Positions 36,745-49,055 are shown, numbered from the stretch's first letter. The stretch: 64,000 nt of DNA from Cephalopachus bancanus (GCA_027257055.1 JAPVLO010000233.1:1984001-2048000), one strand, 5' to 3'. The notes: generated by a model from the letters alone, not told the origin. Translations and numbers: made by a program.

Positions 36745-37480
36745 CCCTTATCACCAGGCGGTGATGTGAACCTTAAACAGAGCCCAGATCCAGGAACATA
36801 AAGGGGACTGTGTCCAAGCTCTGGAAGGTATTGCCTGGGAGGCTCTTGGTGGTTTATGTTGGTTTGTTTATACCATTTGTTGAATGTTGGTCGCATGTTC
36901 AGTGTGAGGAGGAAATGGACCGACTGTGACTTGACAAGAATTAAGAGACGGACAGTCAAAGATGGAAGATCCAGGAGGACAGTAGAACCACGGTCTTCAC
37001 CCACCGCCCCTTTGTCACTCACTCACACACTCTGTGAACCCCTAAGCCCTGCCAGGCACCCTTCTGGGTTTGTTTGTCTGTCAAGAGGTGGACAAAGTAC
37101 CATAGTGGCGCAGAGGCCAACGACGGGGACGTGGAGTCCCAAGCACAGAAGGAGGGTGTGGCTTTGTAGGAGAAGGTGGGAGGGATGTCCTGGCTGAGAG
37201 TTCCACGTGGGTGACCAGGGCTAGGGCTCTCCCAGCAGAGAGACAGCGAGTGTAGAAGTCCCGAGGCAGGAATGTGTCTGATGTGTCCAGAGGATGAGCA
37301 AGAATGGGCTCGAGACAGAGGAGCAGTAGGGAGGACGAGGTTGGAGAAGGGCGAGGTCTTACAGGCCCCGTAAGGTACTTGGACCTGACTCTGAGTTGAT
37401 GCAAGTCATGGTTGACCTACATGTGTAGAGCGATACCCTGTATAGACCATGGCGGCACAAGTATGAAAGGAGACCAACGA
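36745..37480. other. Mostly unassigned, part of an old mammalian repeat
   Basis: The stretch at 37150-37400 (cccgaggcaggaatgtg, cgaggtcttacaggccccgt) resembles a common old mammalian interspersed repeat also seen at 38120-38400 and 52930-53560. I cannot name it with certainty. Confidence 0.45.
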
Positions 37481-37482
37481 TG

Positions 37483-37685
37483 GCAGTGGTTCTGCCCCCT
37501 ACCGGACACTGGGCCGTGCCCGGAGACATTTTTGGTTGTCACAACGCAGGGGCAGAGGTACTACTGGCATCTAGCGTGCAGAGGCCAGGGATGCAGCTGA
37601 ACAGCGTAGGGGGGTAGGAAGTCCCCTCAACAGAGAAGTCCCTGGGCCAAAATATCAATGGTGCCCAAGTTGAGAAACCCAGAGC
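37483..37685 (+). mobile_element. MER5A-type hAT element
   Basis: Starts gtggttctgccccctacc, contains ggagacatttttggttgtcac and actggcatctagcgtgcaga, and ends ccaagttgagaaaccc. Near full length. Confidence 0.9.
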
Positions 37686-37889
37686 TAGGGGTCAGTGCAA
37701 TAATCTAGGCAAGAGAGTCGCTCATCAAACAGCTAGTGAGTACCACGTGCTGAAAACTGAGGACTCAGCAACGACCACAGCAGGTAAAGGCCTTTGCCTT
37801 CTTGGAATGTTATGTTGCAGTAATGGCAGAGGCTTAGAACAGGGTTGGAGTGGCGGGAATGGTGAGTATGGCCAGGTTTCTCAAATATA

Positions 37890-38115
37890 TATATTTGTAC
37901 ACTCACATCTTACTGCAGCCTCGAAATCCCAGGCTCCAAGTGATCTTCCCGCCTCAGATTTCCAGGTAGCTGGAACTGCAGGCGTGAGCCCCTACACTCA
38001 ATTAATTTTTTTTGTAGAGACAGAGTCTCTTGCCCAGGCTGGTCTCGAATTCCTGGCCTCAAGCAATCCTCCCACCTTGGCCTCCCAAAGTGTCGGGATT
38101 ACAGGCACCTGGCCT
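37890..38115 (-). mobile_element. Diverged AluJ-like copy, antisense, shortened
   Basis: Has tactgcagcctcgaaatccc, gtagctggaactgcaggcg, ttgcccaggctggtctcg and a truncated end caggcacctggcctc. Confidence 0.85.
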
Positions 38116-38464
38116 CAAATATCTTTTAGAGGTAGAACGTGCTAAGGCCAGAATATGTAGTGTGAGAGAAGAGGAGTTAGAGTCGGTCAGCCCCAGGGTT
38201 TCATCCCAAGCAATTAGAAGATGGTGGCCATTTGCGGAGACGAGCTCCCTGGGGCAGAAAGCGATTGTGGGGGTTTTGTGTTGGCTTTGTTAAGTGGAGA
38301 GGAGCACAGATGGATATTTTAGTCTGGAGGTCAAGAAAGAGGTCTCTTCTGTAAGAGGCAAGACTTTGGGAGTGATCCAGGTGAAGATGCTCGCTCAGGG
38401 ATCAGGAGACTGGCGAGAGGTGGTGCGGCAAGACCGGGCCCTCCATCTCCAAGAGGCTGGGAGT

Positions 38465-41330
38465 GCCTTGGCCCTTGTGTGTTGCTGTAACAGAAGACCT
38501 GAGGCCAGGCCATTTACAAAGAAAAGAGGTGTGTTTGTCTCACGGTTCTTCAGGCTGGGGAGTACGAGAGCGTGGCACCCACATCTGCTCGTCATAACGC
38601 AGTGGAAGATCAAGGGGAAGTTATCACGTGCAAAGGGCCAAAACCCAGGGGCTCCTCACTTTTTAACTTTTGCAGAAACTGATCTATTCCTGTGAGAAAT
38701 AACTCAGGCTTACAAGCGAGAGAACTCACTCGCTATCTCATGAAAAGCACCAAGCCACCCATGAGGGATCATCCTCCATGACCAAAACACCTCGCCCTAG
38801 TCCCCGCCTCCCAATGCTACCACACTGGGAATCAAGTTTCAACAGGGAATGTGGGGAAACATTCAGGGAGTGGTGGCTCATGCCCGTGCTCCCAGCACTT
38901 TGGGAAGCCAAGGCGGGAGGATCACTTGAGCCCAGGAGCTCGAGACCAACTTAGGCAACATAGCAAGACTTCATCTCTACCAAAAAAAACAGAAAAGAAA
39001 TAAAAAAATTAAGCCGGTGTGGTGGCACATGCCTGCAGTCCTAACTACTTGGGAGGCTGAGTCGGGAGGATCGCTCGAGCCTCGGAGTTCAAGGCTGTGG
39101 TGAACCGTGATTGTGCGACCGCACTCCTGGCTGGGTGACAGAGTGAGACTCAGACTCAAAAAAAAGAAAAGAAATTTGGAGAACCGCCCTGGGTCCCCCA
39201 AAATTCATGCCCTCCACACAATTTCAAAATGTGGTCATTTCTTCCCAATAGTCCTCAGTCTCAACTTGTTCCAACGTCAACTCGAAAGTCCACAGTTCAA
39301 AGTCTCATCTGAGACTCAAGGCAAGTTTCTTACAGCTGTAAACCCGTAAAGTCAAAACACGTTCCTTAATTCTAAGATAAACATTCCCATTCCTCATGGG
39401 AGAAATTAGCCAAAAGAAAGGAATGACCAGTCCCACGCAAGTTCAAAACTCAACGGGGCAGACAGTAAATCTTAAAGCTCCCAAACAGTCTTTGATTCCA
39501 GGTGTCACCTCCCAGTCACACTGGTCAAGGGGCAGTCTCCGGAAGCCTTGTCCAGCCCCACCCCCATGGCTCTGCTGGGTGCGGTCTCCATCATCGCCAA
39601 CCACGAGTTCCTAGGCTCTGGTGTCATAGAAAGTGATGCGAGGCCAGATTCCCAGAGGCAATTTTGGTAGAGTGTTGTACAAGAAAGATAACCTAGGCGG
39701 AAGAGCTCTCTGACTGGTTCTTCTAAGGGGGCCAGCTGGGGCCTTCTATTAGATAAGGAGAAGGAGTGTAATGCCAAGGGCAAGGTATGGTAGCTTGACT
39801 GGGGAGGGGTGATCACGCATAAGTGTAGTGTAGATACAAACTTCTTCATAAGTCGCATGTATCAATAAAAAATGGCAGATAAGTCCTGTGGCAGGTTTTC
39901 CTCACAAACCTAAGCAGAAGCTACCAGGCCTCTACTGCTCTTGCATTCTGTCTGCCCGAGAATCAGTAGCACGTGGAAGCCATCAAGGCTTAGGGCGTGC
40001 ACTCTCCAGAGTAATGGCATAGGTCTCACCTGGGGCCATTTGAGTCATGGCTGGAGCAGCCAAGATGCAGGAAACAGTGTCCTCAGAAAACACAGGGAAA
40101 TGGCACCCCAGGAAATGACACCCTTAAATCCTCTTGTCCTCCTGGGCCTCTGGGCCTGTGATGGGAGGGGGGGCCTTGAAGGTCTTTGAGATGCCTTAGG
40201 AACCTTGTTCCCGTTGTTCTGTTAGTAACTGACTCTCTTTTATCAGCTTAATCTCTCTAGCAAGGGCCGGCTCTTCCAAACCCTTGGGCTCTCTCATTCC
40301 ATACCAGATGGCCAGGCTGTGAATTTTCCAAATATTTTTGCTCTATCTCCCTTTTTCTAGCAGTTCACTGTAAGCAGTTAGAGCAAGTGCTCGGCAGCCT
40401 GGGCACTTTGCTGCTTAGAAATTTCTTCCGCCAGATATGCTATTCCATTACTCTCAAATACAGCCTTCCACAGAGCCCTAGGTGTGGACACAGTGCAGCC
40501 AAGTTCTTTGCTAAGGCCTAACAAGGATGCCTTTACTCCAGTTCCCAATAAGTTCCTCATTTGCATCTGAGAACTCATCAGAATGAACTTCACTGTCCAT
40601 ATTTCTGTCAGTATTCTGGTCACCCCCGCTTCACCAATCTCTAAGAAGTTCCAAACTTTCCTTTATCTTTTTGTCTTCTGCTCTTTCACCAGAATCACTC
40701 TTAATGCCCCATTCATGGAAATGCAGTCTTTCTCTAACCTGCTCCTCCAAACTCTTCCAGACTCTGCCTATGACCCAGTTCCAAAGCCTCTCTCACAGCT
40801 TCAGGGTATCTGTGTAGCAACACCCCACTCTTGGTACCAATTTCCCATCTTAGTCCATTTTGTGTTGCTGTAACAGAATATCTAAAGCAGTGGATTCAAC
40901 TCACAGTTCTACAAACTGGAAAGTACAAGAAACATGATGCTGGCATCTGCCTGTCTTCTGAAGACAGTCAGGTACTAACAGAACAATGGGAACAAGTTTC
41001 CCAAGGCATCTCAAAGAGGGTTTAGGGGAATAGGCCTGGCTTCACAGCATGGCAGAAGGTGAAAAGAGGAGACACATGAAGATGCAAAAACTCAGGGCTG
41101 TGCTTGAGTTGTAACAAGGCACAATCATGAGAACTAATCCATTCCTGGATGAATTAATCCAGTCTAGTGAGAATGAAGGAGTGAAAGTCGCCAAGCAATT
41201 CAGGAGGGATCCGTCCCTGTGACCCAAATTCCTCCCACCAGGCTGTACCTTCCAACAACACCACATTAGGGACCACATTTCAACATGAACTTTGGCAAGT
41301 ACAAATATCAAAACTATAGCAGGAGAACTA
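38465..41330 (-). mobile_element. MST-type MaLR (ERVL-MaLR) provirus, minus strand
   Basis: Order on the plus strand: antisense 3' LTR at about 38465-38865, an Alu at 38868-39172, MaLR internal sequence from 39178 to about 40852, then the antisense 5' LTR at about 40853-41330 starting cttagtccattttgtgttgc. The internal part has the MaLR non-coding phrases (aagtctcatctgagactcaa, taaatcttaaagctccc). MaLRs of this type carry no retroviral polymerase genes, and no open gene is seen. A block at 39600-39895 does not look like MaLR internal sequence. Confidence 0.82.
38868..39172 (+). mobile_element. AluJ-like dimer inside the MaLR
   Basis: Starts gggagtggtggctcatgcc, has gcttgagcccaggagctcgagacc-type text and ends gagactcagactcaaaa. 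It separates the 3' LTR from the internal sequence. Confidence 0.9.
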
Positions 41331-41573
41331 GCTCCAGAGGATGTAGAAAGAGAGCAAAAGAGAAAGGAAGGGTTTCAGAGAGGTAAATTCTTCCATGCCA
41401 GGAAGAAAATCTAAACACTATTGACATCCCCATTTTCTAACACTGTAATTTGTTCTGTGGAAGCTGTCACACAACTTGGTCCACTCGTGGATAGTCCAGG
41501 GAATTATCTCCAGGGATAATCCAGTCTCTCCAGGGACAGGTATGGAGTATTTACTCTGAACAATAAACGAAAT

Positions 41574-41884
41574 TGAAGCTGGGCACGGTGGCCCATGCCT
41601 ATAGTCTCAGCACTTTGGGAGGCCAACGTGGGAGGATCGCTTGGGCCCAGAAGTTTGAGACCTGCCTACCCTACATAGTGAGAACATGTCTCTACAAAAA
41701 AACCCCACAAAAAAACCAGAAAATTAGCTGGGCATGGTGGTACTACCCGCCTGCAGTCCCAGCTACTCTGGAGGCTAAGGCAGAAGGATAGCCTGAGCCC
41801 AGGAGGTCAAGGCTGTGGTGAAACATGATCCACATCACTGCACTCCAGCCCGGGTGACAGAATGAGACCCTGACTCAAAAAATT
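41574..41884 (+). mobile_element. AluJ-like dimer
   Basis: Starts gaagctgggcacggtggccc, has ctaccctacatagtgagaac and ends gagaccctgactcaaaa. Confidence 0.92.
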
Positions 41885-41889
41885 AATGA

Positions 41890-42230
41890 ATTAGTTAGTT
41901 AAATGAGATTTTCACAAGATGCAAAAATGTATTCCTCGCAAAGATTTCTGTCTACTAGAAAAAATATGCATCATCTGCAAATCTTCTGCAACATTAAAAG
42001 AAGGAATTAATCCCCCAATATTGTCTACTGTGTACATGACACTCTGCCTATTGCTGAAAATCTACAGGAGAAATGCCAGACAAACTCTGTCCTTTTGTAG
42101 AATTTGCAGCTTGGTTGGGTACAATAGGGAAAGCTCAAGAGAAATATTTAGAGAAGAAAGAAAACCAAAAAGCCATAGTGTGGCATTAAATGCATTCAGT
42201 ACTGGAAGGTATTTGTGTTAAAAGTGCCTC
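41890..42230. other. Single-copy-looking DNA
   Basis: No repeat recognised. A 100-codon plus-strand frame at 41919-42221 has no known domain. Confidence 0.4.
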
Positions 42231-42231
42231 T

Positions 42232-42522
42232 TAACCCAGGTGCTGTGGCTCACACCTGTAATCTCGGCATTATGGGAGGTCAAGGTAGGAGGATTGCTTG
42301 AATCCACGAGTTAGAGATCAGTCTGGGCAACAGAGCAAGACCTCGTTTCTGCAAAACATTTGAAAAATGAGCTGGATGTGATGGCGTGCACCAAAAATCC
42401 CAGCTACTCGGGAGATCGAGGCAAAGGACTGCCTGAGCCCAGGAGGTCAAGGCTGCAGTGAACTAGGATCATGCCACTGCATTCAGCCTAGATGACAGTG
42501 AGAGCCTGGCTCAGGAAAAAAA
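42232..42522 (+). mobile_element. AluJ-like dimer
   Basis: Starts taacccaggtgctgtggctc, has caagacctcgtttctgc and ends agagcctggctcaggaaaa. Confidence 0.9.
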
Positions 42523-43215
42523 AAATGCCTCTTACTGATTTCAGGCCTGCAAGACCACCCTCTGTTGTGGTTCGTACATGAGGTGGGATGAGGGCCCCAA
42601 GGAGACAGGGGACCAGCCAAGAGGGTGGGGATGAGTTGGCCTAGGCCCACGACAGCCTTCGAGGAAGGGACCCCAGAGCACACCGGCACCCATGACACTA
42701 AGGGAAGCTTTCCTAGATGCTCAGCTTCCTGATTAAAAATCTCCTGAGGCTGGTGGTGGGAGGGGAGTGAGGACCAGCATGAAGCTGTTATGTCTTGTGT
42801 GCCTGTAGCCACACAGTCACCATTCTGAGGGTGATTTCAGGACTTCTGAGTCTCTCCACCCCTGAGGTCCAGATCCCATCCCGTAACGATCAGTTCCCAC
42901 GGTTATGTTCTCAGAAGCAGCCAGATGAAAGAGGTTTTGCTTTTGAAATATTGAGGCTTGGGAGAAATCAATTTCCATATCAATTTCTCTCTCAGTTCTG
43001 ATATACTAACCCCCAAAGACTTCTCAAGTCTGCATAACCAAGCATGATCATGGGAATGTCATGGATTTCTGCAAGATCCAACCAAATCCTCACAAGATAC
43101 TGAGCTAAGTCTCAGCACCCACAGGAACTCTTTACATAAGGGGCAGTGGAGCCTCAAAGGGCTCCCTGGCATTTGCCTATTTCAGCCTCATTTCTAAAGT
43201 ATAGGCCAGGCAGTA

Positions 43216-43395
43216 CTAAAAAAAATACAGTCTTTCTCTAACCTGCTTCTCCAAACTCTTCCAACCTCTGCCTATGACCCAGTTCCAAAGCCTGTCCCAC
43301 AGTTTCAGGTATCTGTGTAGTAACACCCCACTCTTGGTATCAATTTCCCATCTTAGTCCATTTTGTTTTGCTGTAACAGAATAACTGAGGCATTC
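43216..43395 (-). mobile_element. MST MaLR internal/LTR junction fragment
   Basis: Closely similar to 40718-40888 over its whole length, including gcctatgacccagttccaaa and tcccatcttagtccatttt. It stops a few bases into the LTR. Orphan fragment 2.5 kb from the larger provirus. Confidence 0.85.
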
Positions 43396-43399
43396 CTGG

Positions 43400-44435
43400 G
43401 CATGTGTAGGTTGAATATGTTTCAATTTTTTGCAGAATGTAGATACTTTTTCTATAGAAATTCCAGGCAATTTTTAAGATACACGTGTATGACATCAGTA
43501 GAGTAGGGGAAGATAAACTGTGTATTTTATTTTTGTATTAATCCATGAAATGCCATTTCATTGGAACTCAAAATACTTTAGGAAGAAGATGGAAGGACAA
43601 AGTATTTCAAGAAAATGTCCACTTCTCTGTCTCCATGTACCTTCTTTTGCAAGTCAGTTTGCTTTAGCATCAGTAAGATATTTCAATTATCTTTTCTGTC
43701 AACATCTTACCAAAGCCAAAGGAAACATGATCATTTTTGCTTTGGTGCAAACCACATGGGAATAGGTTATTTTCTCCAATAGCAAAGGACCATAGAGTTA
43801 AAAATTACCTGCAAGTCTTGAAGGCTTGTAAGAGTGTTAAATCAGAAAAAAATCCTTAAAGTCATGTTTCTTTAACAAATAAGAAAAATACCTGTATTTT
43901 TTATTTTTCACAATGTGGAGCCAACCTGTTCTCTTTGGGCCCAGTTCTAAATCGGAAAATCCAGAGAAATAAATGACACATAATAGGATCAATTGATTTC
44001 TTATGAATGTGATTTTTCTTAACTGACATGTTTTCCATAAATTAGGACAACGTGACCAGCTTTCAGGTTAAAAGATCCAGTTCAATATGTCTGTCTGCAG
44101 AAGAGGAGACGAAACATCCCGCTCTGGGTCCCCATTGGGAGGATGACTTATGACAGACAGCTGTCAGGTGAGGTGTCTGGATTCTGATGGTGCCGGTTTA
44201 GATGGATGGGTTGGCCTCGAAGATCTGATGAAAGTCCTAAGACCCTTACCAGAAATGTCCCCGCCTCAACCTGGCCGAAACAATATGAACGATATGGGTA
44301 GCCACACATATGAGTGGGAACCCCAAAAATGGAATTATCGTTTGGAGGGTGGGCCCCTTATAACACATCAGTAGAGTAGGGACCCATCAGATTCAGTGTA
44401 TCAGCTGGTGTTAGCGTGAGAGGCTGCATTTGGCG
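43400..44435. other. Single-copy-looking AT-rich DNA
   Basis: No gene. Bases 44030-44435 could be the degraded 5' part of the mariner that follows, but I cannot show it. Confidence 0.4.
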
Positions 44436-44439
44436 TCAG

Positions 44440-44855
44440 CGAATTTTTTTTTTTTAGAGATTCTTTCAGCACGTTTGCCTGTTTCATGATGGGGACTTAT
44501 GTGTTCTACACTCCTGCCTACACTGTGCTGAGTGTTCAGCAATTTTTGACCAAAATGTCATGGCCCCTGTGCCCCACCCTCTCTATTCACCCGATCTCAC
44601 CCTGAGCAACTTTTCTTTTTTGTTTCCCCATATGAAAAAAGTTCTCAAAGGGAAATGTTTTGCCGACGTGGAAGAGTGAAACCAAAAACGGCAGAAGCAC
44701 TAAAAGGCATCAAAATTGAAAGGTTCAAACATGATTTTGAGCAGTGGAAAAAGCGTCTCGATAGGTGTATTGCGTCAAACGGAGAGTACTTGGAAGGTAA
44801 CTGAAGTGTAAACATGTAAGAATAAATATACAATTTTTTAATAAATAAATTCTGA
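44440..44855 (+). mobile_element. Mariner DNA transposon, 3' part
   Basis: The frame reads PHPLYSPDLTLSNFSFLFPH, containing the YSPDL block that carries the third catalytic Asp of mariner transposases. Then come text like KKVLKGKCFADVEE, a frameshift, EQWKKRLDRCIASNGEY-like sequence in another frame, and a terminal gtaagaataaatatacaat run. Frameshifts and stops make it dead. Confidence 0.85.
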
Positions 44856-44944
44856 GTTTTTATTGCGTTCTCCCCTCACACACCATTTTGAGGGTAATTT
44901 GGGGGATTTTGAGTCTCCCCACTCCTGCAGCCCAGATTCCATAT

Positions 44945-45115
44945 CATCACTATCATTTCCTATCGGTGTGATCTGGGGCAAATTTCTTGGTCTCCCTAAG
45001 GCTCACTTTCCTCCTCTGTAAAATGGGCTGTGATAATGGTCCCTGGCTCATGGGCTTGTCTTGAAGACTCTTGGCACTATACCATGCCCATAATGAACGC
45101 TGGTACTTCTGGGAT
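44945..45115 (+). mobile_element. MIR SINE
   Basis: Contains ggtgtgatctggggcaaatt, tcctcctctgtaaaatgggc and ttggcactataccatgccca. Confidence 0.85.
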
Positions 45116-45119
45116 GTTA

Positions 45120-46285
45120 TTTTCCAGCTTAGGCTGTGAGTTTAAGATTCCCTGGTCAAAAAGAATAAGATGGGTATTTTCTAGTTTATCTGTGTCAATG
45201 AAAAGGAATAACCTCTTTCACTGGTTTTATGGAGTAACAGTTAAGAGTATGGATTGACTTTATTACAATAACCTGAAGTGGTTTGACATTAAGAAGTGAA
45301 TCATGAAGCTTGTTCTCATTGAAGCCTCAACTCCAGAGGCAGCTAGCTGCTGTAATATTACTAGAAACTCCACCTTACGGGGTAGTCAATGAATTTCATC
45401 CCAGAAAGACTATAGCCCTTCAGATCCCAATCATCACCAGAGGCTTTGGAAATTAGCATCATATCAGAAATGGGTCTCGATGGGTGATAGATAGGAGGGA
45501 TTTGCTAGTCCATTGCTATGTCAGATCCAGGCTCTCAGTGATAAAATTCAAAGCTATTCAAGTTTGGGTGACTGCGTAAAATATTGTCAAAGTACTTCCA
45601 CCTGTGGTCGACAGGCTGTAAGGATCTGGGAGGCCTGTGACCATGCCCCTGAGAACGGTCCTATGACTTTGTCCATGGCCAATAGGATTTCTGGTTGCCT
45701 CATGCTGACTTGAGGGTATCAGAGTCCTACCTCTGGAATGTTGTTTTTTTCTGCCTCAAGAGTACCTTTGTCAAGAGGTAGAATCCACCAAGCTCATGGT
45801 CGCACCATCTGTCCTGGGCCTGCTTTCTTTCTTTCTCTTTATTTTTTCACTTTCTTGTATTCCTATTTAGAGTTATGGGGTGTATGTGAGGATGTGTTAC
45901 TTAAGTACATTGTGTGCAGGTGAGGTTTGGGCTTCTAGCGAGAACTCTCTCTCCGTAGGAGGGGACAAGGTGCCCAATGGGTGGTTGTGTTCCCCTTATC
46001 CTCCTTCCCCCCTCTCCCCTGTGCCCAGAGTCCATGGTTCCCAACTTTATGCTCATGTGCCCAATGTTTAGGCCTAGGCCTGCTTTCTACAGGAACGTTT
46101 GTTTAAAGATAGGTCTGTATTTGTGGCAGAACTTGATCTAATAATCGTCTTCTTGATAGTGAGATCTAAGGACTCTGTGGACTCTCACCCACCTTAAACA
46201 TCTCAGTGCCATCATATACCCCCAAAATGCAAGAGTTGTGCATAGACCCATTTGCTAAAGCCAGTTCAAAACAGCTGTGAGGTAA
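45120..46285. other. Unassigned DNA
   Basis: No repeat or gene recognised. AT-rich with short open frames only. Confidence 0.35.
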
Positions 46286-46289
46286 GAAA

Positions 46290-47060
46290 GACCTGAATCT
46301 GGACCCCAGATATGCTTCTTTCTAGATCACTGGCCCTAGGCAAATGTCCTCACTTATAAAACAAGGAAACTAATATTATCCACTTAATTGGGTTATTAGA
46401 TAATTAAATGAGATAAGACATACATGATTGTTTGATTGTTAATCTTATGCATCAACTTGACTGGACTGAGGGATGCTTGGATAGTTGGTGAAACAGTATT
46501 TCTTAGTGTGTCTGTGAGAGTGCTTCTGGAAGAGATTAGTATTTGAATGAGTAAACTGAGGAAAGAAGAACCACCCTCACCAATGTGGGTGGGTACCATC
46601 TAATCTGTGGAGGGCTTGAACAAAAGATGGAGGAAGGTCAAGTTCTCTCTCTCTCTATCTCTCTCTCTCTATCTATCTGTCTCTCTCTCTCTCCCCCCCT
46701 CCGTTTGAGCTGGGACATCCTTCTTCTCCTGCCTTTGGACATTGCTCTTCTGATTCTCAGGTCTTTGGACCCCACCAGGCACTTACTTGTTGGCCCCTGC
46801 CCCCTCGCCCCTGGTTCTCAGACCTTCAGACGCGGATTGAATTATCCCATCAGCTTCCTTGGTTCTCCAACTTGCAGACAGCAGATCTGGGGACTTCTTG
46901 GCCTCCGTGATGGAATGAGCCAATTCCCATAACTAATCAATCAATCAATCAATCCTATTAATTCTGTTTCTCTGGTGAACCCTGACTAATATACAAAGCA
47001 TATGGTGTACTTCCTGGCACACAGTAAGAGAGTAATAAATATGCGGTTATTATGAAATGT
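46290..47060 (+). mobile_element. MIR SINE split by an MLT2-type LTR
   Basis: Left piece 46290-46430 (ctagatcactggccctaggc, gttattagataattaaatgag) and right piece 46995-47060 (ttcctggcacacagtaagag) flank the LTR. Confidence 0.7.
46433..46994 (+). mobile_element. Solo MLT2-type (ERVL) LTR
   Basis: Begins tgattgttaatcttatgcat, has gtgtctgtgagagtgcttctgg and ccaatgtgggtgggtaccat, and ends tctgtttctctggtgaaccc then tgactaata. A CT-rich simple repeat (46647-46700) and (ATCA)n at 46937-46956 have expanded inside it. Confidence 0.88.
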
Positions 47061-47064
47061 TTAG

Positions 47065-47855
47065 AAATTCTTATTTCTTCTTATTATAAATGGCTTTCCA
47101 ATGTCCTTTGATGTTCATTTTCCATGATGATTTATTTACACAGAACTATCAATCAAGGCGGGTTCACTCTCAGGCCTCTGTGACCGACATTGCTCTGGCA
47201 TTTCTGCTACCTTTCTGACTGCTTCATGTCTTCCATCCCAATGAAAGTCCTGTGAGGGCAGGGACCTTGTTTCTCTCTCAGTCACAGTCGATGACCAGAA
47301 CCCAGCCCTATGCCTGTTCTATAGTAGGGGTGCTGTCTCCTCAGCACCCAGGCTCAGAGTTGGGCATTCTCCTTTATTCTCCCTTTCCCTTCCCCGCCCC
47401 CGCCCCCACAACCAACCCTGCTTCCTGCTTGACATTCATTTTTAACATCACCTCTTCCATTCTAATTCTCCATCCCCCCAGCCGCCATCTTTGTTTCGGT
47501 GCCATCTTGAACTGAGACCATTGAAATTGTCACCTGCCAGTTACCTCCAGCTGGTTTTCCATCTCCCATCAAGCAGGTTTCTAATTTTCAAACTCTCTTC
47601 TATAAAGCTGCCTAATCATTTTGGTGAAAAACCTGCTTTGCACAAGTTATCTCACACACAGACACAAGCATTTACAGCAACTCTCTACTGAGAGCACTCA
47701 ACAACCTAATGCAGGGATCTTCCTTTCTGGAACTCCTTCACTCCAGTCAAAATGGTCTACTTATTACTTCTAACAGCTCCTACGCACCCACCTTTGTTCA
47801 CAGTCAGCGTCTTCCATGGTCAGTCTCCTTCAGTGAATGTAGTACCCAGCAGGAG
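47065..47855. other. L2 fragment and unassigned DNA
   Basis: 47200-47330 looks like L2 (aagtcctgtgagggcaggga, ccttgtttctctctc). The rest is unassigned. Confidence 0.5.
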
Positions 47856-47859
47856 ACGG

Positions 47860-49055
47860 CTGCTTTCAAGTTTTATGTTGGATAGCAAGAACCCATAAGC
47901 AGTTTGCATGTCTGTCACCTAATATATCCATGTTTGCCTTAATATACAAATGATTTAAATTATAGCCATCCTGAGAAAAGGGGGGGGTAGTCTCGGTGAC
48001 CAGAAGAAGAGTTACCATTAGAGATAAGATAGAGAGGTGGGACCTTATCAAACTGAAAAGCTTCTGCAAAGCAAAAGAAACCATCAAGAGAGCAGACAGA
48101 CAACCCCACTGAATGAGAAAAAATATCTGCCAGGTGCATATCTGACAAAGGCCTAACATCCATGATCTACAAGGAACTCAAATGTGCCGAAAGGAAAAAA
48201 AAAAAACCCAACCCCATTAAAAAGTGGGCAAAAGACATGAACAGACACTTCTCAAAAGAAGATATACAGGCAGCCAACAGACGCATAAAAAAGTGCTCAG
48301 CCTCACTCATCATCAGAGAAATGCAAATCAAAACCACATTGAGATACCACCTAACTCCAGTCAGAAAGGCCATCATTAATCAAACAAACAACAACAGATG
48401 CTGGTGAGGATGCAGAGAGAAAGGAACGCTTCTACACTGCTGGTGGGAATGCAACTAGTGCAAGCTCTCTAGAAGACAATGTGGCGATTTCTGAAAGAAC
48501 TAGAAATTGACCTTCCATAGGACCCAGCAATTCCCCTATTGGGAATATACCAGGAGAAATTCAAATCATTCTACAAAAAAGATACCTGCACACAAATGTT
48601 TGTTGCAGCTCTATTCGCAATAGTAAACACATGGAACCAACCATGCTGCCCATCGAAGCTGGAATGGATAAAAAAAAGTGGTACATATATACAATGGACT
48701 ATTACACAGTCATAAAGAAGGACAAATGTATGGACTTCGCAGCAACTTGGATGGATTTGGAGTCGATCATACTCAGTGATCTATCACAGAAACAAAGAAC
48801 AGAGAACCACATGTTCTCCCCATAAGTGGACCCTGAACATTTACAACAATCCTATAAGAAAGAGATAGGCAGCAGAGGGATACTGCCAGGATGGGGTGGG
48901 AGGACACAAAATCAATAAGGGTACTGATCTCAAACCAGGCAAGCTGGGGACCAAAGGGAGGTCCAAACCTTACCTGTATGATGACCACTTGTATACCTAA
49001 TCCTGAATTGTACCCCACATCTTTAAAATAAAATAAAAATTAAAAATTTTTGAGT
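47860..49055 (+). mobile_element. 5'-truncated L1, about 1.2 kb
   Basis: Contains the ORF2 C-terminal region from about 48030 (aagcaaaagaaaccatcaag) to the end, then the lineage 3' UTR (gatgaccacttgtatacc, ccacatctttaaaataaaat). Stops and frameshifts break ORF2. This is the longest copy of this L1 type here. Confidence 0.93.

Noticed and set aside
47860..49055. Active L1
   Set aside because: It is 5'-truncated and its ORF2 portion has stops and frameshifts.
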